Shown piece after piece: positions 35,752 to 44,002 of a DNA stretch of 64,000 nt (the stretch's first letter is position 1; every line of letters starts with the position of its first letter). The notes beneath the pieces are model-generated. The model searched no databases. It was given only the letters and a program-made list of their open reading frames with translations, and was not told the DNA's origin. Made by a program: the position numbers and the translations under genes. The stretch spans positions 419,228 through 483,227 of the forward strand of contig NZ_BPTV01000002.1 of NCBI RefSeq assembly GCF_019973375.1. The letters run 5' to 3'. The stretch comes from Prevotella lacticifex (GTDB lineage: Bacteria > Bacteroidota > Bacteroidia > Bacteroidales > Bacteroidaceae).

Positions 35752-36762
35752 CTACAGTTCCGGATTATACTCACCGCCCTTTTTCCAGTCAAGGGTGACG
35801 CTGGCGCCGACATTGCTGTCGGTGGTGGAGATGCCACCGTTGTCGTTGACACGTACGCGGATGACGCGTATGTCACCGGCGCGGAGGGCATCGGAGAGCG
35901 AGAGGACGGTGCGTGTGACGGTACCGTCGGGCATATCGGCGAGGATGACGACATGCCATAGGGCGTTGTCGTCAGCACGGGTAGCGGCGGGGACGAGGGC
36001 CTTGGCGGCTGTCGTAGCGGCATGCGACGGGAAGGCCACCCCGCAGTAGGCTGTCGAGTCGGTACCGCTGACGTCGACGGGCACGGTCCTCACCAGTGAT
36101 GCGTGGTCCCAGTGCCATGTGCTGTCGTCGGGAGTGAAACTCGTGGCGAGGTCGGCGAGGAATACGCGCAGCCGCTGTACCTTCGCGTTGCGTTTCATCA
36201 CCACGGCGACCCCGGCATCGGCAGGATAGAGGTCTACCTGCCAGCTCTGGTTCTGATTGCCGAGGACATTCATATCGAGTGTTCCGGCCATCACCGCCTG
36301 GACATGGCTGTCGACGGTATCACGGAGGAACTGTGTCAGTCGGACTGTCGAGGCCTTGGCAGAGTCGGTGAGGAATATCGACGGGTCGCTCTGTCCTATC
36401 ACCGCGATATGGCGATAGTTGTTGGCTGGAATGGCGATGGAGAAAGCCGTACGCTGTCCCTCGATGTCACGGTTGAAGAATATCGGATTACCACCGATGG
36501 GATAGAATCCGAGTCGTGCCTCCGTTGTCGTGGGCTGGAGAACCGACTGGAAGTATTTGTCGAGCGTCTTCAAGGTCATGGACCCAGCATCCACTTTCAG
36601 CTGTTCACTGAGTTGCATGTTGATATTGCTGACCACCTCCAGCTGATAGGTCAGCGAGTAAGTGTTCTCGCAGTCTGAGCGGTCGTCATCAATATAAGAG
36701 CAGCTCTGCATCGTGAGCAGAAGGAGCAGGGCCGTGGCCCAGAACTTGAATTGTCGTGTCAT
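35752..36762 (-). CDS. FimB/Mfa2-family fimbrial anchor lipoprotein
   Basis: Predicted anchoring subunit that holds the shaft to the outer membrane and limits its length. The 336 residues have a lipobox LLTMQSC (Cys about 21) followed by SYIDDDRSDC, the DDRSDC motif after the lipid Cys being typical of Mfa2/FimB. Two beta-sandwich halves follow (NTYSLTYQLEVVSNIN, then RTVLSLSDALRAGDIRVIRVRVNDNG and TLDWKKGGEYNPEL). The ATG at 36762 (MTRQFKFWAT) sits directly before the signal peptide; the 18 upstream codons to 36816 read through an inverted repeat and are not likely used. It is placed right after the major subunit, as in mfa and fim operons. Confidence 0.86.
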   Translation of the reverse strand: MTRQFKFWATALLLLLTMQSCSYIDDDRSDCENTYSLTYQLEVVSNINMQLSEQLKVDAGSMTLKTLDKYFQSVLQPTTTEARLGFYPIGGNPIFFNRDIEGQRTAFSIAIPANNYRHIAVIGQSDPSIFLTDSAKASTVRLTQFLRDTVDSHVQAVMAGTLDMNVLGNQNQSWQVDLYPADAGVAVVMKRNAKVQRLRVFLADLATSFTPDDSTWHWDHASLVRTVPVDVSGTDSTAYCGVAFPSHAATTAAKALVPAATRADDNALWHVVILADMPDGTVTRTVLSLSDALRAGDIRVIRVRVNDNGGISTTDSNVGASVTLDWKKGGEYNPEL

Positions 36763-36784
36763 AATAAAAAATTGATAAAGAGAG

Positions 36785-36849
36785 AATTTTGATGTAGGGG
36801 CATCCTTTTTATTCATGTTGGATAAGCCGATTACCCCTACATCAAAATT
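36785..36849 (-). promoter_or_regulatory. Intercistronic inverted repeat
   Basis: A perfect 16-bp inverted repeat (36785-36800 with 36834-36849, AATTTTGATGTAGGGG), 33-nt loop, no T-run. It starts 7 bp after the major-subunit stop and could stabilise that mRNA or damp read-through, giving more shaft than anchor. Confidence 0.6.
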
Positions 36850-36856
36850 TTATTTA

Positions 36857-38716
36857 TTATTTGAATTCCTCTTCGAATGTCATACCTGTCTGCCAGTTAA
36901 GGTCAACGCTCATACCGAGCGAGAGCTTCGGGGTACGCAGGTCAGGAAGAACATTGTAAGCATTGGCAAGACCCTTGTCATAGACGGTAGAGCCACCTGA
37001 TGTAGTGCCCGTATTGGTATTGATGGTCAACTTAGCCGTTGTAGTGAAGTCCTGCTTAAATACCTGAGAACCAGTTTTTGCCTTTTCTGTTTCCGTTGCT
37101 GATGACGGGTCGAGGGTAGCGAGGAGATAGAACTTGGCACCTTTACCGATGATACCATCCTTACCCACGAACTCAGTGCCAGAGTTGTTTGTGAACTCAA
37201 CAGCGATGTTCACAGAGGTGCTTGCTGCATTGGCGAGAACGAGCGTGTGGTTAACAGTAGAAGGATCAGTAGCTACACCGGTAGTGCCCCATGCTGCAGG
37301 TACGGCATTGTCGTAAATGGTATATTCCTTAGCATCAGTAGTTGTTGTCGGAGTGAAGTCATAGACCACCTGCTTCTGTCCACCCACGAGAACGGCGCTG
37401 ATTGGGAAGCTCGGTTTAGAGCCATTAGTAAGGCTGATAGCCTTGCCCTCACGATCGTTGAGTGTAGATGCACCAGCCTTCACGGTCACGTCGAGACGGC
37501 CCACGGCATACTGAATCTGATCTTTCAGAGCGACACTGCGTGTGGTAGGACCGACAGCAGTACCGGTGGTGTACTTTTCAAGAATCCGTGTCCATGTGTT
37601 GGAGCCATCATAAGCGCTGCTCTGATCTGTATCCGATGTCTTCAGTGTCGTATTGGCATAGTACTGCAGGTTTGCAGGATAAACCAGGTCGGCAGGCCTC
37701 TGCGTCATCTGTCCGCTTGTGGATGTTCCGCTGAGGTTAGCCTCAAACTTATTATTTGTGGTATTCCACTTCACGAGAGCGCAACCGTCAGGGATAGGAG
37801 TAGAGAGGTTGCCCGGGAAACCCTGAAGAGCTTCATTCAGTGTAACGACGCCATCATCAGATACAGAAGCCTTAGCTTTAATTGAAGTAATGACAGCCTT
37901 CGACATAGCGTCGGTGTTATTCTTCAAGCTCTCGTAGATGGTCTGAAGGGCAGCACGCACGCTGGCACTTGAACCTGTCTCAATCTTTATAAACTGCTGA
38001 TAGAGAGGATAGATAGTGTTGTTAGCGTTATCGGTAGCACTCCAAGCGACATCAGCACCATCGACTGTAATCTTTGTGCTTGCAATCGATGTCAGATAAT
38101 CGGCCAAAGTGGTAGCCTTATCATCGGCTTTTCCGGCAGTGTAGATCTGAACCGGCGAGAACTTGATAGCTGCGGGCTCGCCGGTAAGGCCTTCTGAAGT
38201 CAGCGTACCGAACTTATGCTTGTCAGCATCTGATGTGATTGCCGTAGCAGCTGTGTTGTCGATAGCCTTACCATAGAAGAGGAATGAAGCAGTACCTACT
38301 GGAACGCTGACGTTGGCATAGACGGTAGCATGGTCGGTACCCTTAGCGGCAGAGCTCTCATAAACGTTGTTTTGACCATTAGTAGCCGATGAAGGCAATG
38401 TGATGTTACTACCGAGACGAACATCTGTACTGGCAATTGCCGATGTCTTGGCAAACGGAATGAGGTTGATGTTGTCGATACCGCGGAAGTTACCCGTACT
38501 CTGCACCTCTGTATCGCTCATTCTCGTCGACGGCTTGGCATTGGAGCTTGAACCGCCGGGTAGGCCGACGGATAAGGTGAAGGACGTCTTGACAGCCTCG
38601 CCGGTAGTATTGCCGGGATTATCAGCGATATCATCCGACGACGAGCAAGAGGAAAGGAAGAGCGGGGTTGCGAGCACCATGGCTCCCATCCCAATAAAAA
38701 ATAGATTTCTCTTCAT
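36857..38716 (-). CDS. Major fimbrial subunit (Mfa1/FimA-like fimbrillin lipoprotein)
   Basis: Main shaft subunit. The 619-residue prepilin has a lipoprotein signal (MKRNLFFIGMGAM, lipobox LFLSSC at about 19-24), then TGEAVKTSFTLSVGLPG, the usual first strand of the P. gingivalis FimA/Mfa1 fold, and FRGIDNINLIPFA near 78-90. The protein is Ser/Thr/Ala-rich and ends DLNWQTGMTFEEEFK, the C-terminal strand pattern of these subunits. Mfa1-type prepilins are exported as lipoproteins and cut after a conserved Arg by an Arg protease; RMSDTEV near 64 is a candidate region but not proven. First complete gene of the operon; a hairpin (38767-38790) lies in the 87-bp gap before it. Confidence 0.87.
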   Translation of the reverse strand: MKRNLFFIGMGAMVLATPLFLSSCSSSDDIADNPGNTTGEAVKTSFTLSVGLPGGSSSNAKPSTRMSDTEVQSTGNFRGIDNINLIPFAKTSAIASTDVRLGSNITLPSSATNGQNNVYESSAAKGTDHATVYANVSVPVGTASFLFYGKAIDNTAATAITSDADKHKFGTLTSEGLTGEPAAIKFSPVQIYTAGKADDKATTLADYLTSIASTKITVDGADVAWSATDNANNTIYPLYQQFIKIETGSSASVRAALQTIYESLKNNTDAMSKAVITSIKAKASVSDDGVVTLNEALQGFPGNLSTPIPDGCALVKWNTTNNKFEANLSGTSTSGQMTQRPADLVYPANLQYYANTTLKTSDTDQSSAYDGSNTWTRILEKYTTGTAVGPTTRSVALKDQIQYAVGRLDVTVKAGASTLNDREGKAISLTNGSKPSFPISAVLVGGQKQVVYDFTPTTTTDAKEYTIYDNAVPAAWGTTGVATDPSTVNHTLVLANAASTSVNIAVEFTNNSGTEFVGKDGIIGKGAKFYLLATLDPSSATETEKAKTGSQVFKQDFTTTAKLTINTNTGTTSGGSTVYDKGLANAYNVLPDLRTPKLSLGMSVDLNWQTGMTFEEEFK

Positions 38717-38766
38717 AACTTAAAGATTTAAATGTTGAAATAATATATTCTCGACTATTATGCTTT

Positions 38767-38790
38767 CTTCCGCCTTATTGCCGGCGGAAG
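38767..38790 (-). promoter_or_regulatory. Hairpin between DUF3575 and major fimbrillin genes
   Basis: CTTCCGCC, 8-nt loop, GGCGGAAG. No T-run; may tune transcription into the fimbrillin gene or stabilise its mRNA. Confidence 0.4.
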
Positions 38791-38803
38791 GTTTGTGTTG
38801 TTA

Positions 38804-39382
38804 TCAGAACCGCCAGCTGACGTCGACGGCAACCTTTGGCAGGAGGTAGACGCGGTTCTTTCGCGCCACGGGACTGCCGCAGTGTACGCAGTCGTACATC
38901 CGGTAGTGGGTCCACGCGAGGTCGGCACCTCCCTGCACGTCAATGCCGAATCCGCTGCCGAGGTCCCAGGCATATCCGCCGAAGGATCCCACGCCGATGA
39001 CGTTGCCCTGGATGCGGTGGTGGCGAGCGTCGCCGAACATTCCAAAGTATCTCATCTTGAGGTTGGAGAGGTTATAGTGCACCCACAGTGCATCGTAACC
39101 GTAGTACCATCCTCGCCACGGTGTTCCTTCCGTCCACTTGCGGCCATAGAGGTCGACGCTGAAGTGGCGGTACTTGCGCTGTGCCGTGTCGTCGGTGGGC
39201 CATGGACGGAAACCGCCGGCGATACCGAGAGTCCACGAACTGTCGAGGCGTGTCTCAAGACTGAGATTGGGTGTCATTGTGGCGGAATAGACAAGATTAT
39301 TCCCCACGGCGAACTGCTGCGCCCTCATGGCGACCTGAAACATGAGAGCCACAAAGCAGAGCACTGCTATGCGATGTTTTAT
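38804..39382 (-). pseudogene. DUF3575 outer-membrane protein gene, 5' end cut off by ISL3
   Basis: The part of a DUF3575 gene left after insertion. DUF3575 proteins are predicted outer-membrane barrels that commonly head Bacteroidales fimbrial operons. Remaining: IKHRIAVLCFVALMF (signal peptide), NNLVYSATMTPNLSLETRL, RHFSVDLYGRKW and the final strand VYLLPKVAVDVSWRF. The insertion is after codon 4. Joining the 5' piece (42413-42432) through the shared TGTTTTAT gives MNTIIKHRIAVL without frame change, 196 residues in all. The present frame can be entered from the IS at 39436 (MYLGPTKIG...), giving 210 residues with a spoilt leader, so function is doubtful but not excluded. Confidence 0.82.
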
Positions 39383-39457
39383 GGTTCTTCCGCTTTTCTC
39401 GTTGGTAGGACCGATTTTTGTAGGTCCTAAATACAAAAAGAAGCCTAATTCCGTTTA

Positions 39458-39466
39458 TATATTTGT
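39458..39466 (+). promoter_or_regulatory. Probable -7 box of the ISL3 transposase
   Basis: TATATTTGT, 28 bp before the ATG at 39494, fits TAnnTTTG. Confidence 0.4.
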
Positions 39467-39493
39467 ATTCACCACAAATCAAATATATAGCAC

Positions 39494-39588
39494 ATGGAAC
39501 TAAGCTTCTTATATCATGGTTTCGGTATAGACCGCAGTTATCATTACCACGCTACTGAGTACAAAGATAACTCAATTATTCTAAAACT
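39494..39588 (+). pseudogene. ISL3 transposase, N-terminal piece
   Basis: Codons 1-31 plus two bases: MELSFLYHGFGIDRSYHYH, then TEYKDNSIILK, the usual ISL3 N-terminus ahead of the zinc finger. It continues in the same frame at 41254 once the inner IS is removed. Confidence 0.85.
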
Positions 39589-39796
39589 AAGGGCTCTTTC
39601 ATTTAAGCCGACATAGAAGACAATATGTCACAATGTAATCCGTTTAAATGAATGTGACGATAGGCACAAACGCCCGAAGGCGGTTTCTCAACCGCCAGGC
39701 TCTTAATACCTTTTGTCATATATTTTTATTTTTGAAGAGGGGGTTTATGGTATTTGTGCGATTAGTGCACTTTGTGCCCCCTCTTCTTTTTACACT

Positions 39797-39829
39797 GCAA
39801 AGATACAAAATAATTAGCTAATAACCAAA
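39797..39829 (-). promoter_or_regulatory. Outward-facing promoter in the ISAs1 left end
   Basis: Minus strand TTTG (39826-39829), 20 bp, TATCTTTGC (39797-39805): a perfect Bacteroidota promoter pointing out of the IS towards the fimbrial operon. A hairpin-forming repeat just downstream might limit its output. Confidence 0.6.
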
Positions 39830-39889
39830 CAATTACGCACTTTTATCATCTCGGATGCAACTTTTTCTTCCCTATAAGGGATTAAGAGT

Positions 39890-41071
39890 TTGGCGGTTGA
39901 AAAACCGCATTTGCTGAGCCGAGATTTGTTAAATTTTATCCACTCAGTACCAGATTATCGTAGGATGAACAAAGGCAACTGTAAACACAAGTTGTCCGAC
40001 ATGCTTCTGCTGGTTATTTTGGCCAGGGCATGCGGCTGCGAGACTCGCAAGGACATTGTGGCCTTTGGAACGATCCATTTGAGCTACTTGCAAGACCACC
40101 TCGGCATTCTTGCTAAGGGATGTCCGTCCGAGCCCACACTTTGCAGGATGGAAGGTGGAATCGACGACATTACTTTGGCCTCTTTGGTTTCGACATTATC
40201 ACGAAAATACGTGTCGGAGCATGATGGAGCAAACAGACGGCACATTGCAATTGACGGCAAGTTCATGCTGGGTACGAAAATTGGCGACGGACGCTCTCCT
40301 GATGTTGTGACTGCTTTCAGCGTGACCGACCGGTTGCCGCTTGACACTGAAATGTGTGAGGTGAAAAGCAATGAGATAAAGGCTGTGCCCAAAATCATAG
40401 AGCGGGCTGACTACATGAATGGATGCGTTATAACTGCGGATGCCATGTCGTGCCAAAGTTCTATCATCAAAGGCATCGTCGGGAAGGGAGCTGACTATCT
40501 TATTGCGCTGAAAGCCAACCAGAAAGCAGCAAGATGGTCGGTAGAGGACGCTGTGCCTACGCTGCATCCTAACGACGAATGGAAGACGGAGTGGGAACTT
40601 GCCCACGGGAGGCTGTACCAACGCCGATGCCGTGTATATTCAGACATATCCGGTATCAAGGCGCTTGAAAAATTCCTCAATGTCAAGGCTGTGATTGCCA
40701 TAGACACGCATACGATTGAAAAGAAAAGCGGAACGGAACAAAAACAGACGAGGTACTATATAACCAGTTTGGAAGAAAGGGCACAGACTTTGGATCGAAT
40801 CAGCCGCATGCACTGGGGAATCGAGAACAATCTCCATTGGACGCTGGATGCAAGAATGCGCCAGGACCGCACAAAGAGAAAAGAAACAAAGTCGGCCAGA
40901 AACTTGGACTCGATCCAGAAGCTTGTTTATATCATCTACACCATAGCCTCCAAAAAGCACCTGCCAGAGACCATCAGAAAGAGGAAAGAACTCTTTAAAG
41001 TCAAGTTCTCAGCCATTGCATCTTACGCCAAGAACAGCTTGGCCTATGCTATTTCTCTTCTCAGTCTGTAG
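39890..41071 (+). CDS. ISAs1-family DDE transposase
   Basis: Cut-and-paste transposase of the IS4 superfamily. The 393-residue protein shows HSVPDYRRMNKGNCKHKLSD near 18-37 (the family's DxR...H entry), DDE residues in RRHIAIDGKFMLG (D at about 121), VITADAMSCQ (about 184) and MHWGIENNLHW (E about 305), with the Y-helix and K preserved downstream (LDARMRQDRTK). It is intact. No ATG lies in a sensible position: the frame opens after a stop at 39875 and TTG at 39890 (MAVEKPHLL) is the likely start; the first ATG (39965) would remove conserved residues. Confidence 0.88.
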   Translation: MAVEKPHLLSRDLLNFIHSVPDYRRMNKGNCKHKLSDMLLLVILARACGCETRKDIVAFGTIHLSYLQDHLGILAKGCPSEPTLCRMEGGIDDITLASLVSTLSRKYVSEHDGANRRHIAIDGKFMLGTKIGDGRSPDVVTAFSVTDRLPLDTEMCEVKSNEIKAVPKIIERADYMNGCVITADAMSCQSSIIKGIVGKGADYLIALKANQKAARWSVEDAVPTLHPNDEWKTEWELAHGRLYQRRCRVYSDISGIKALEKFLNVKAVIAIDTHTIEKKSGTEQKQTRYYITSLEERAQTLDRISRMHWGIENNLHWTLDARMRQDRTKRKETKSARNLDSIQKLVYIIYTIASKKHLPETIRKRKELFKVKFSAIASYAKNSLAYAISLLSL

Positions 41072-41253
41072 AGGTCGTTAATTTTGAGGGATATATAATA
41101 AGCCCTAAGCTACATCCAGCTTGGGTAGGGGATACTTTATCCATTGGTCATCAGACCTTTACTACAAATAGCATTTCTGCGGTAAAGCGGAGACTGAGCA
41201 ACAATCATGCCATGTCAGTCTAAATTTAAATGAAAGAACCGTATTCTAAAACT

Positions 41254-42376
41254 CAAAAGTATTCCAATAAAAAAAGTGACTTGCCCTCATTGTGGTTGTA
41301 CTGAAGTTATACGGTATGGTGTTATTCACCGCATGATACACAACCTTCCTATAGGCAGCAAGAGGACGTTCCTTTATCTTACAGTCCAGAGATACCAGTG
41401 TAAGGCGTGTGGAAAGGTTCATCAGTCAGACATACCTTTCACCCGCGGAAATGTCAGTTATACATACAGATTTCAGCGTTATGTATTGGACTTGCTAAGG
41501 CTTGGTGGCACCATTACAGACGTTGCGAAGCATCTTGGCGTTGGCTGGGATATGGTAAAGGACATACACAAGGATTATCTCAAAAAGAAATATTCCCATC
41601 CTGACATATCAAAAGTAACGAAGATTGGAATAGATGAGTTTGCCGTCAGGAAGGGTCATGTATATAAGACCATCGTCGTAGACCTTGATACAGGACGGAT
41701 AATACATGTGGGTGACGGCAAAGGAAGTGACTCTCTTACAGCGTTTTGGAAAAAGGTTAAGCGCAATAATATCAAGATAGAACTCGTTACCTCTGACATG
41801 TCTGCCGCCTACATTTCATCTGTGGCACAGAATGCTCCTCAGGCCAAGCATGTATATGACAAGTTCCATGTCGTAGAACTCGTCAACGACGCTGTTGACA
41901 AAGTTCGCCGCAGCGTATGGAATCAGGAAAATGACATAGAGAAGAGAAAGCTAATAAAGGGCACGAGATGGATGCTGCTGTCAAAGTCATTGGACAAGTT
42001 CGATGAGGAGTCAAGAAAACGTTTTGACAATATTCTGAATACGAACAAGCCTCTCTTTGAGGCATACTATCTGAAGGAGGACTTATGCCAAATATGGATG
42101 CAGAAAAGCAAGGCTGAAGGAGAAGAGCAACTTGAGTACTGGTGCGCCAGAGCAAGAGAAAGCAAACTGACGGCTATGATTAAAGTGGCTAATACGCTAC
42201 TGGCGAAAAGAACTGGAATACTCGCATGGTATGACTGCAAAATGACCAATGCGGTTCTTGAGGGGACAAACAACAAGGTGAAAGTGTTGAAGAGGAAAGC
42301 GTTTGGTTACAGAGATGACGAATACTTCAAATTACTATTACTTGGCATGAAAGACGAGACAGTCAAAACTGAATAG
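41254..42376 (+). pseudogene. ISL3 transposase, C-terminal piece
   Basis: Continues the frame from 39588: KSIPIKKVTCPHCGCTEVIRYG carries the N-terminal zinc finger (CPHC ... CKAC). The DDE domain follows (KIGIDEFAVRKGH, VTSDMSAAY, NAVLEGTNNKVKVLKRKAFGYRD). The joined protein would be 405 residues, normal for ISL3. The GTG at 41276 could start a 366-residue product without the first 39 residues, which is unlikely to be fully active, so the outer element is probably stranded unless the inner one leaves precisely. Confidence 0.88.
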
Positions 42377-42412
42377 ACAGGCATACCTACCAACGGGAAA
42401 AGCGGAAGAACC

Positions 42413-42432
42413 TGTTTTATGATGGTATTCAT
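42413..42432 (-). pseudogene. Severed 5' end of the DUF3575 gene
   Basis: ATG at 42432 followed by AATACCATC and the duplicated TGTTTTAT (minus strand ATAAAACA) encodes MNTII and joins the rest at 39382. An upstream in-frame ATG at 42441 adds three residues. Confidence 0.8.
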
Positions 42433-42590
42433 TGTAATCATAACCTGTATTTTATATAATGTATATATTCGACTCAAACTCTCTAACCTGTCGGGATTAC
42501 GGAGACCGCTACTTTCCCCCCAGAAAAGAACTTAACTACATAAACTTCAAAGGATTCCGAAATCCCTTGTTTTGCCAAAGTTTTACTACT

Positions 42591-42623
42591 GCAAAGATAT
42601 GAAGTTTCTTTATTGAACACAAA
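42591..42623 (-). promoter_or_regulatory. Native promoter of the fimbrial operon
   Basis: Minus strand TTTG (42620-42623), 20 bp, TATCTTTGC (42591-42599). It would give a leader of about 150 nt before the DUF3575 ATG, with a hairpin AGGGATTtcggAATCCTT (about 42552-42568). It now points into the right end of the ISL3 element. The rest of 42433-42877 holds no gene. Confidence 0.65.
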
Positions 42624-42771
42624 GGAGGGGTGGTAATTTTAAATAACTTTAACCAAAGATGTTTCAAATGCGTTAAGGATAGAGCAAAAATGAACACAAG
42701 CCCGCAGTAAAAGGACACACGCGGTGGTGCACTTAGAGCGGGCTGCCGGAACCGGGGGGGATGGTGGGGAC

Positions 42772-42789
42772 GGCGAATTGTAATTCGCC
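42772..42789. repeat. GGCGAATT palindrome, copy 1
   Basis: GGCGAATTGTAATTCGCC, 8-bp arms; recurs at 47648-47665 with the same following pattern (AGAGAGAGG 30 bp on). It sits past the stop of the hypothetical gene and may be a terminator-like hairpin. Confidence 0.5.
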
Positions 42790-42877
42790 GAACTCGACGG
42801 CGCAGACGAGAGAGAGGCTGCGGGCAAGACGAGAAAGAGGCTGCGGGCAAGCTGAGAGCGGGGCTGCGGGGTGCCAC

Positions 42878-43384
42878 CTACTCCTTCATATCGAGGGCCA
42901 TGGGGTTTCGTATGCCGGCGTTGACGGCGAGGGCGAGGTAGCGGTTGATGACGGAGGTGCCTGTGATGCCCTTCCTGTTGGCTGCGCGCCGCACAAAGTT
43001 GTATGGATTGGCGACGGGATGGCAGTGGAGGACGATGAACACATGTCGCACCATGTCGATGAACCGCATCGCATGCCCGCGCCGGTCGGTGTAGCGTTGC
43101 GACATCCATACGATATGGACGAGTTCTATGAGGTCAATCATCGTTCCCGACCACGCCCTTGCCGATGGCCCGTCGGCGGTCATGATGCGGTCGAAGACGG
43201 AGTAGATACCATGCAGGACCTTCTCGCGCTCGGCCGCCAACTCCTTAGCGGTGAGGTCGGCAACGTTGCGATAGTGATTCTCAGAGGAAAAGTACCGGGA
43301 GGTTTCACTCCCGGCACACGCTGAAACCTCGAACCCGGAATCCAGCGATTTTGTTGTGTCTTTCCTGATATTAATTGAATTCAT
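42878..43384 (-). CDS. Hypothetical protein, 168 residues
   Basis: Not assigned to a family. The N-terminal 50 residues are polar (MNSINIRKDTTKSLDSGFEV) and low in hydrophobics; from residue 40 on it is mostly helical with Leu/Ile/Val patterns (LTAKELAAEREKVLHGIYSV, MIDLIELVHIVWMSQRYTDR, FIDMVRHVFIVLHCHPVANP, SVINRYLALAVNAGIRNPMAL). No signal peptide, membrane helix or metal site. Two Cys. It has its own promoter and faces away from the helicase gene. Good codon use and an isolated promoter argue that it is real. Confidence 0.65.
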   Translation of the reverse strand: MNSINIRKDTTKSLDSGFEVSACAGSETSRYFSSENHYRNVADLTAKELAAEREKVLHGIYSVFDRIMTADGPSARAWSGTMIDLIELVHIVWMSQRYTDRRGHAMRFIDMVRHVFIVLHCHPVANPYNFVRRAANRKGITGTSVINRYLALAVNAGIRNPMALDMKE

Positions 43385-43436
43385 AATTTAATAGAGTTTC
43401 GTTTTCAGTCTCCGATGACTTTCATCAGATTACGAA

Positions 43437-43470
43437 TGCAAAGATAATAAATTTCATAGGGCAAATGCAA
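43437..43470 (-). promoter_or_regulatory. Promoter of the 168-residue hypothetical gene
   Basis: Minus strand CTTG (43467-43470), 21 bp, TATCTTTGC (43437-43445). Confidence 0.5.
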
Positions 43471-43736
43471 GTTTTACGTGGGGTATTTTAACAGTTACCC
43501 CTCGGTTTTACGAACTATTAACACTGTTGTGAAAAGATAGTGCACAGAAAAGAATAAAACTTTACAAATTAAGCGGCGATTAGGTAAGATTATTGAGTGA
43601 GGAGAGGGCGGAGCGCAGATACGGCGGAGGAGCACAACGATAGCGAACGGACGAAAGCTGTAAAAATTTTTCAGAGGACGGCTATGGAGGAAACTGCTAT
43701 CGCACCGCACTGATTATCAACGTGATAGCGAGGTAT

Positions 43737-43856
43737 GCCGTTTTGCGTTGCGAAACGAGCCGTTTCAAGATCCAAAACAGGCCGAATGAGATTACGAAAC
43801 GGGCCGTTTCGGAGGACGAAATGGGAAGGATGGGGAGGATGTAAAGAAATTTACAG
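43737..43856 (+). repeat. AAACGG/CCGTTT dispersed repeat, copy 3
   Basis: GCGAAACGAGCCGTTTCAAG, then AAAACAGGCCGAATGAG (identical to copy 1), ACGAAACGGGCCGTTTCGG, ending GGATGTAAAGAAATTTAC. The rest of the gap 43471-43736 holds nothing recognised. Confidence 0.7.
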
Positions 43857-43872
43857 CTCGGAAGAAAGGAGC

Positions 43873-43905
43873 ATAAGGAGCTATAGAAGCTATAGAGGCT
43901 ATAGC
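43873..43905 (+). repeat. CTATAG-rich tract
   Basis: GCTATAGAAGCTATAGAGG and one more copy, 10 bp apart; see 9105-9262. Confidence 0.5.
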
Positions 43906-43946
43906 GGCTGCAGCCCCCGGGGAAAAATAAAAAACCTGGCGCGGCT

Positions 43947-43979
43947 ATTGCGAGAGCGAAGAAAAAGCAGTACCTTTGG
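43947..43979 (+). promoter_or_regulatory. Promoter of the Dna2-like gene
   Basis: ATTG (43947-43950), 20 bp, TACCTTTGG (43971-43979), 23 bp before the ATG. Confidence 0.5.
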
Positions 43980-44002
43980 GGGAAAATAGACTATAGAAAC
44001 GA

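Larger units (their letters stand above)
39589..41243 (+). mobile_element. ISAs1-family element inside the ISL3 element
   Basis: Flanked by a 10-bp target duplication TTCTAAAACT (39579-39588 and 41244-41253; identity extends to 12 bp). Ends share GGCTCTTTCATTTAA / GGTTCTTTCATTTAA as inverted repeats. One transposase gene (39890-41071). The 300-bp left non-coding part has a hairpin GGCGGTTtctcAACCGCC (about 39693-39712) and an inverted repeat GAAGAGGGGG/CCCCCTCTTC (about 39736-39785). Boundaries are good to about 2 bp. Confidence 0.87.
39383..42412 (+). mobile_element. ISL3-family element, itself interrupted
   Basis: Ends are 27-bp inverted repeats (39383-39409 with 42386-42412, 26 of 27 matching: GGTTCTTCCGCTTTTC...). 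An 8-bp target duplication TGTTTTAT lies at 39375-39382 and 42413-42420, the length expected for ISL3. Without the inner element it would be about 1.37 kb with one transposase gene. It split the first gene of the fimbrial operon. Confidence 0.93.

Noticed and set aside
42433-42877. Invertible promoter for the fimbrial operon
   Set aside because: The promoter at 42591-42623 is not flanked by inverted repeats of the kind used by Bacteroidales invertases, and no recombinase gene is near.
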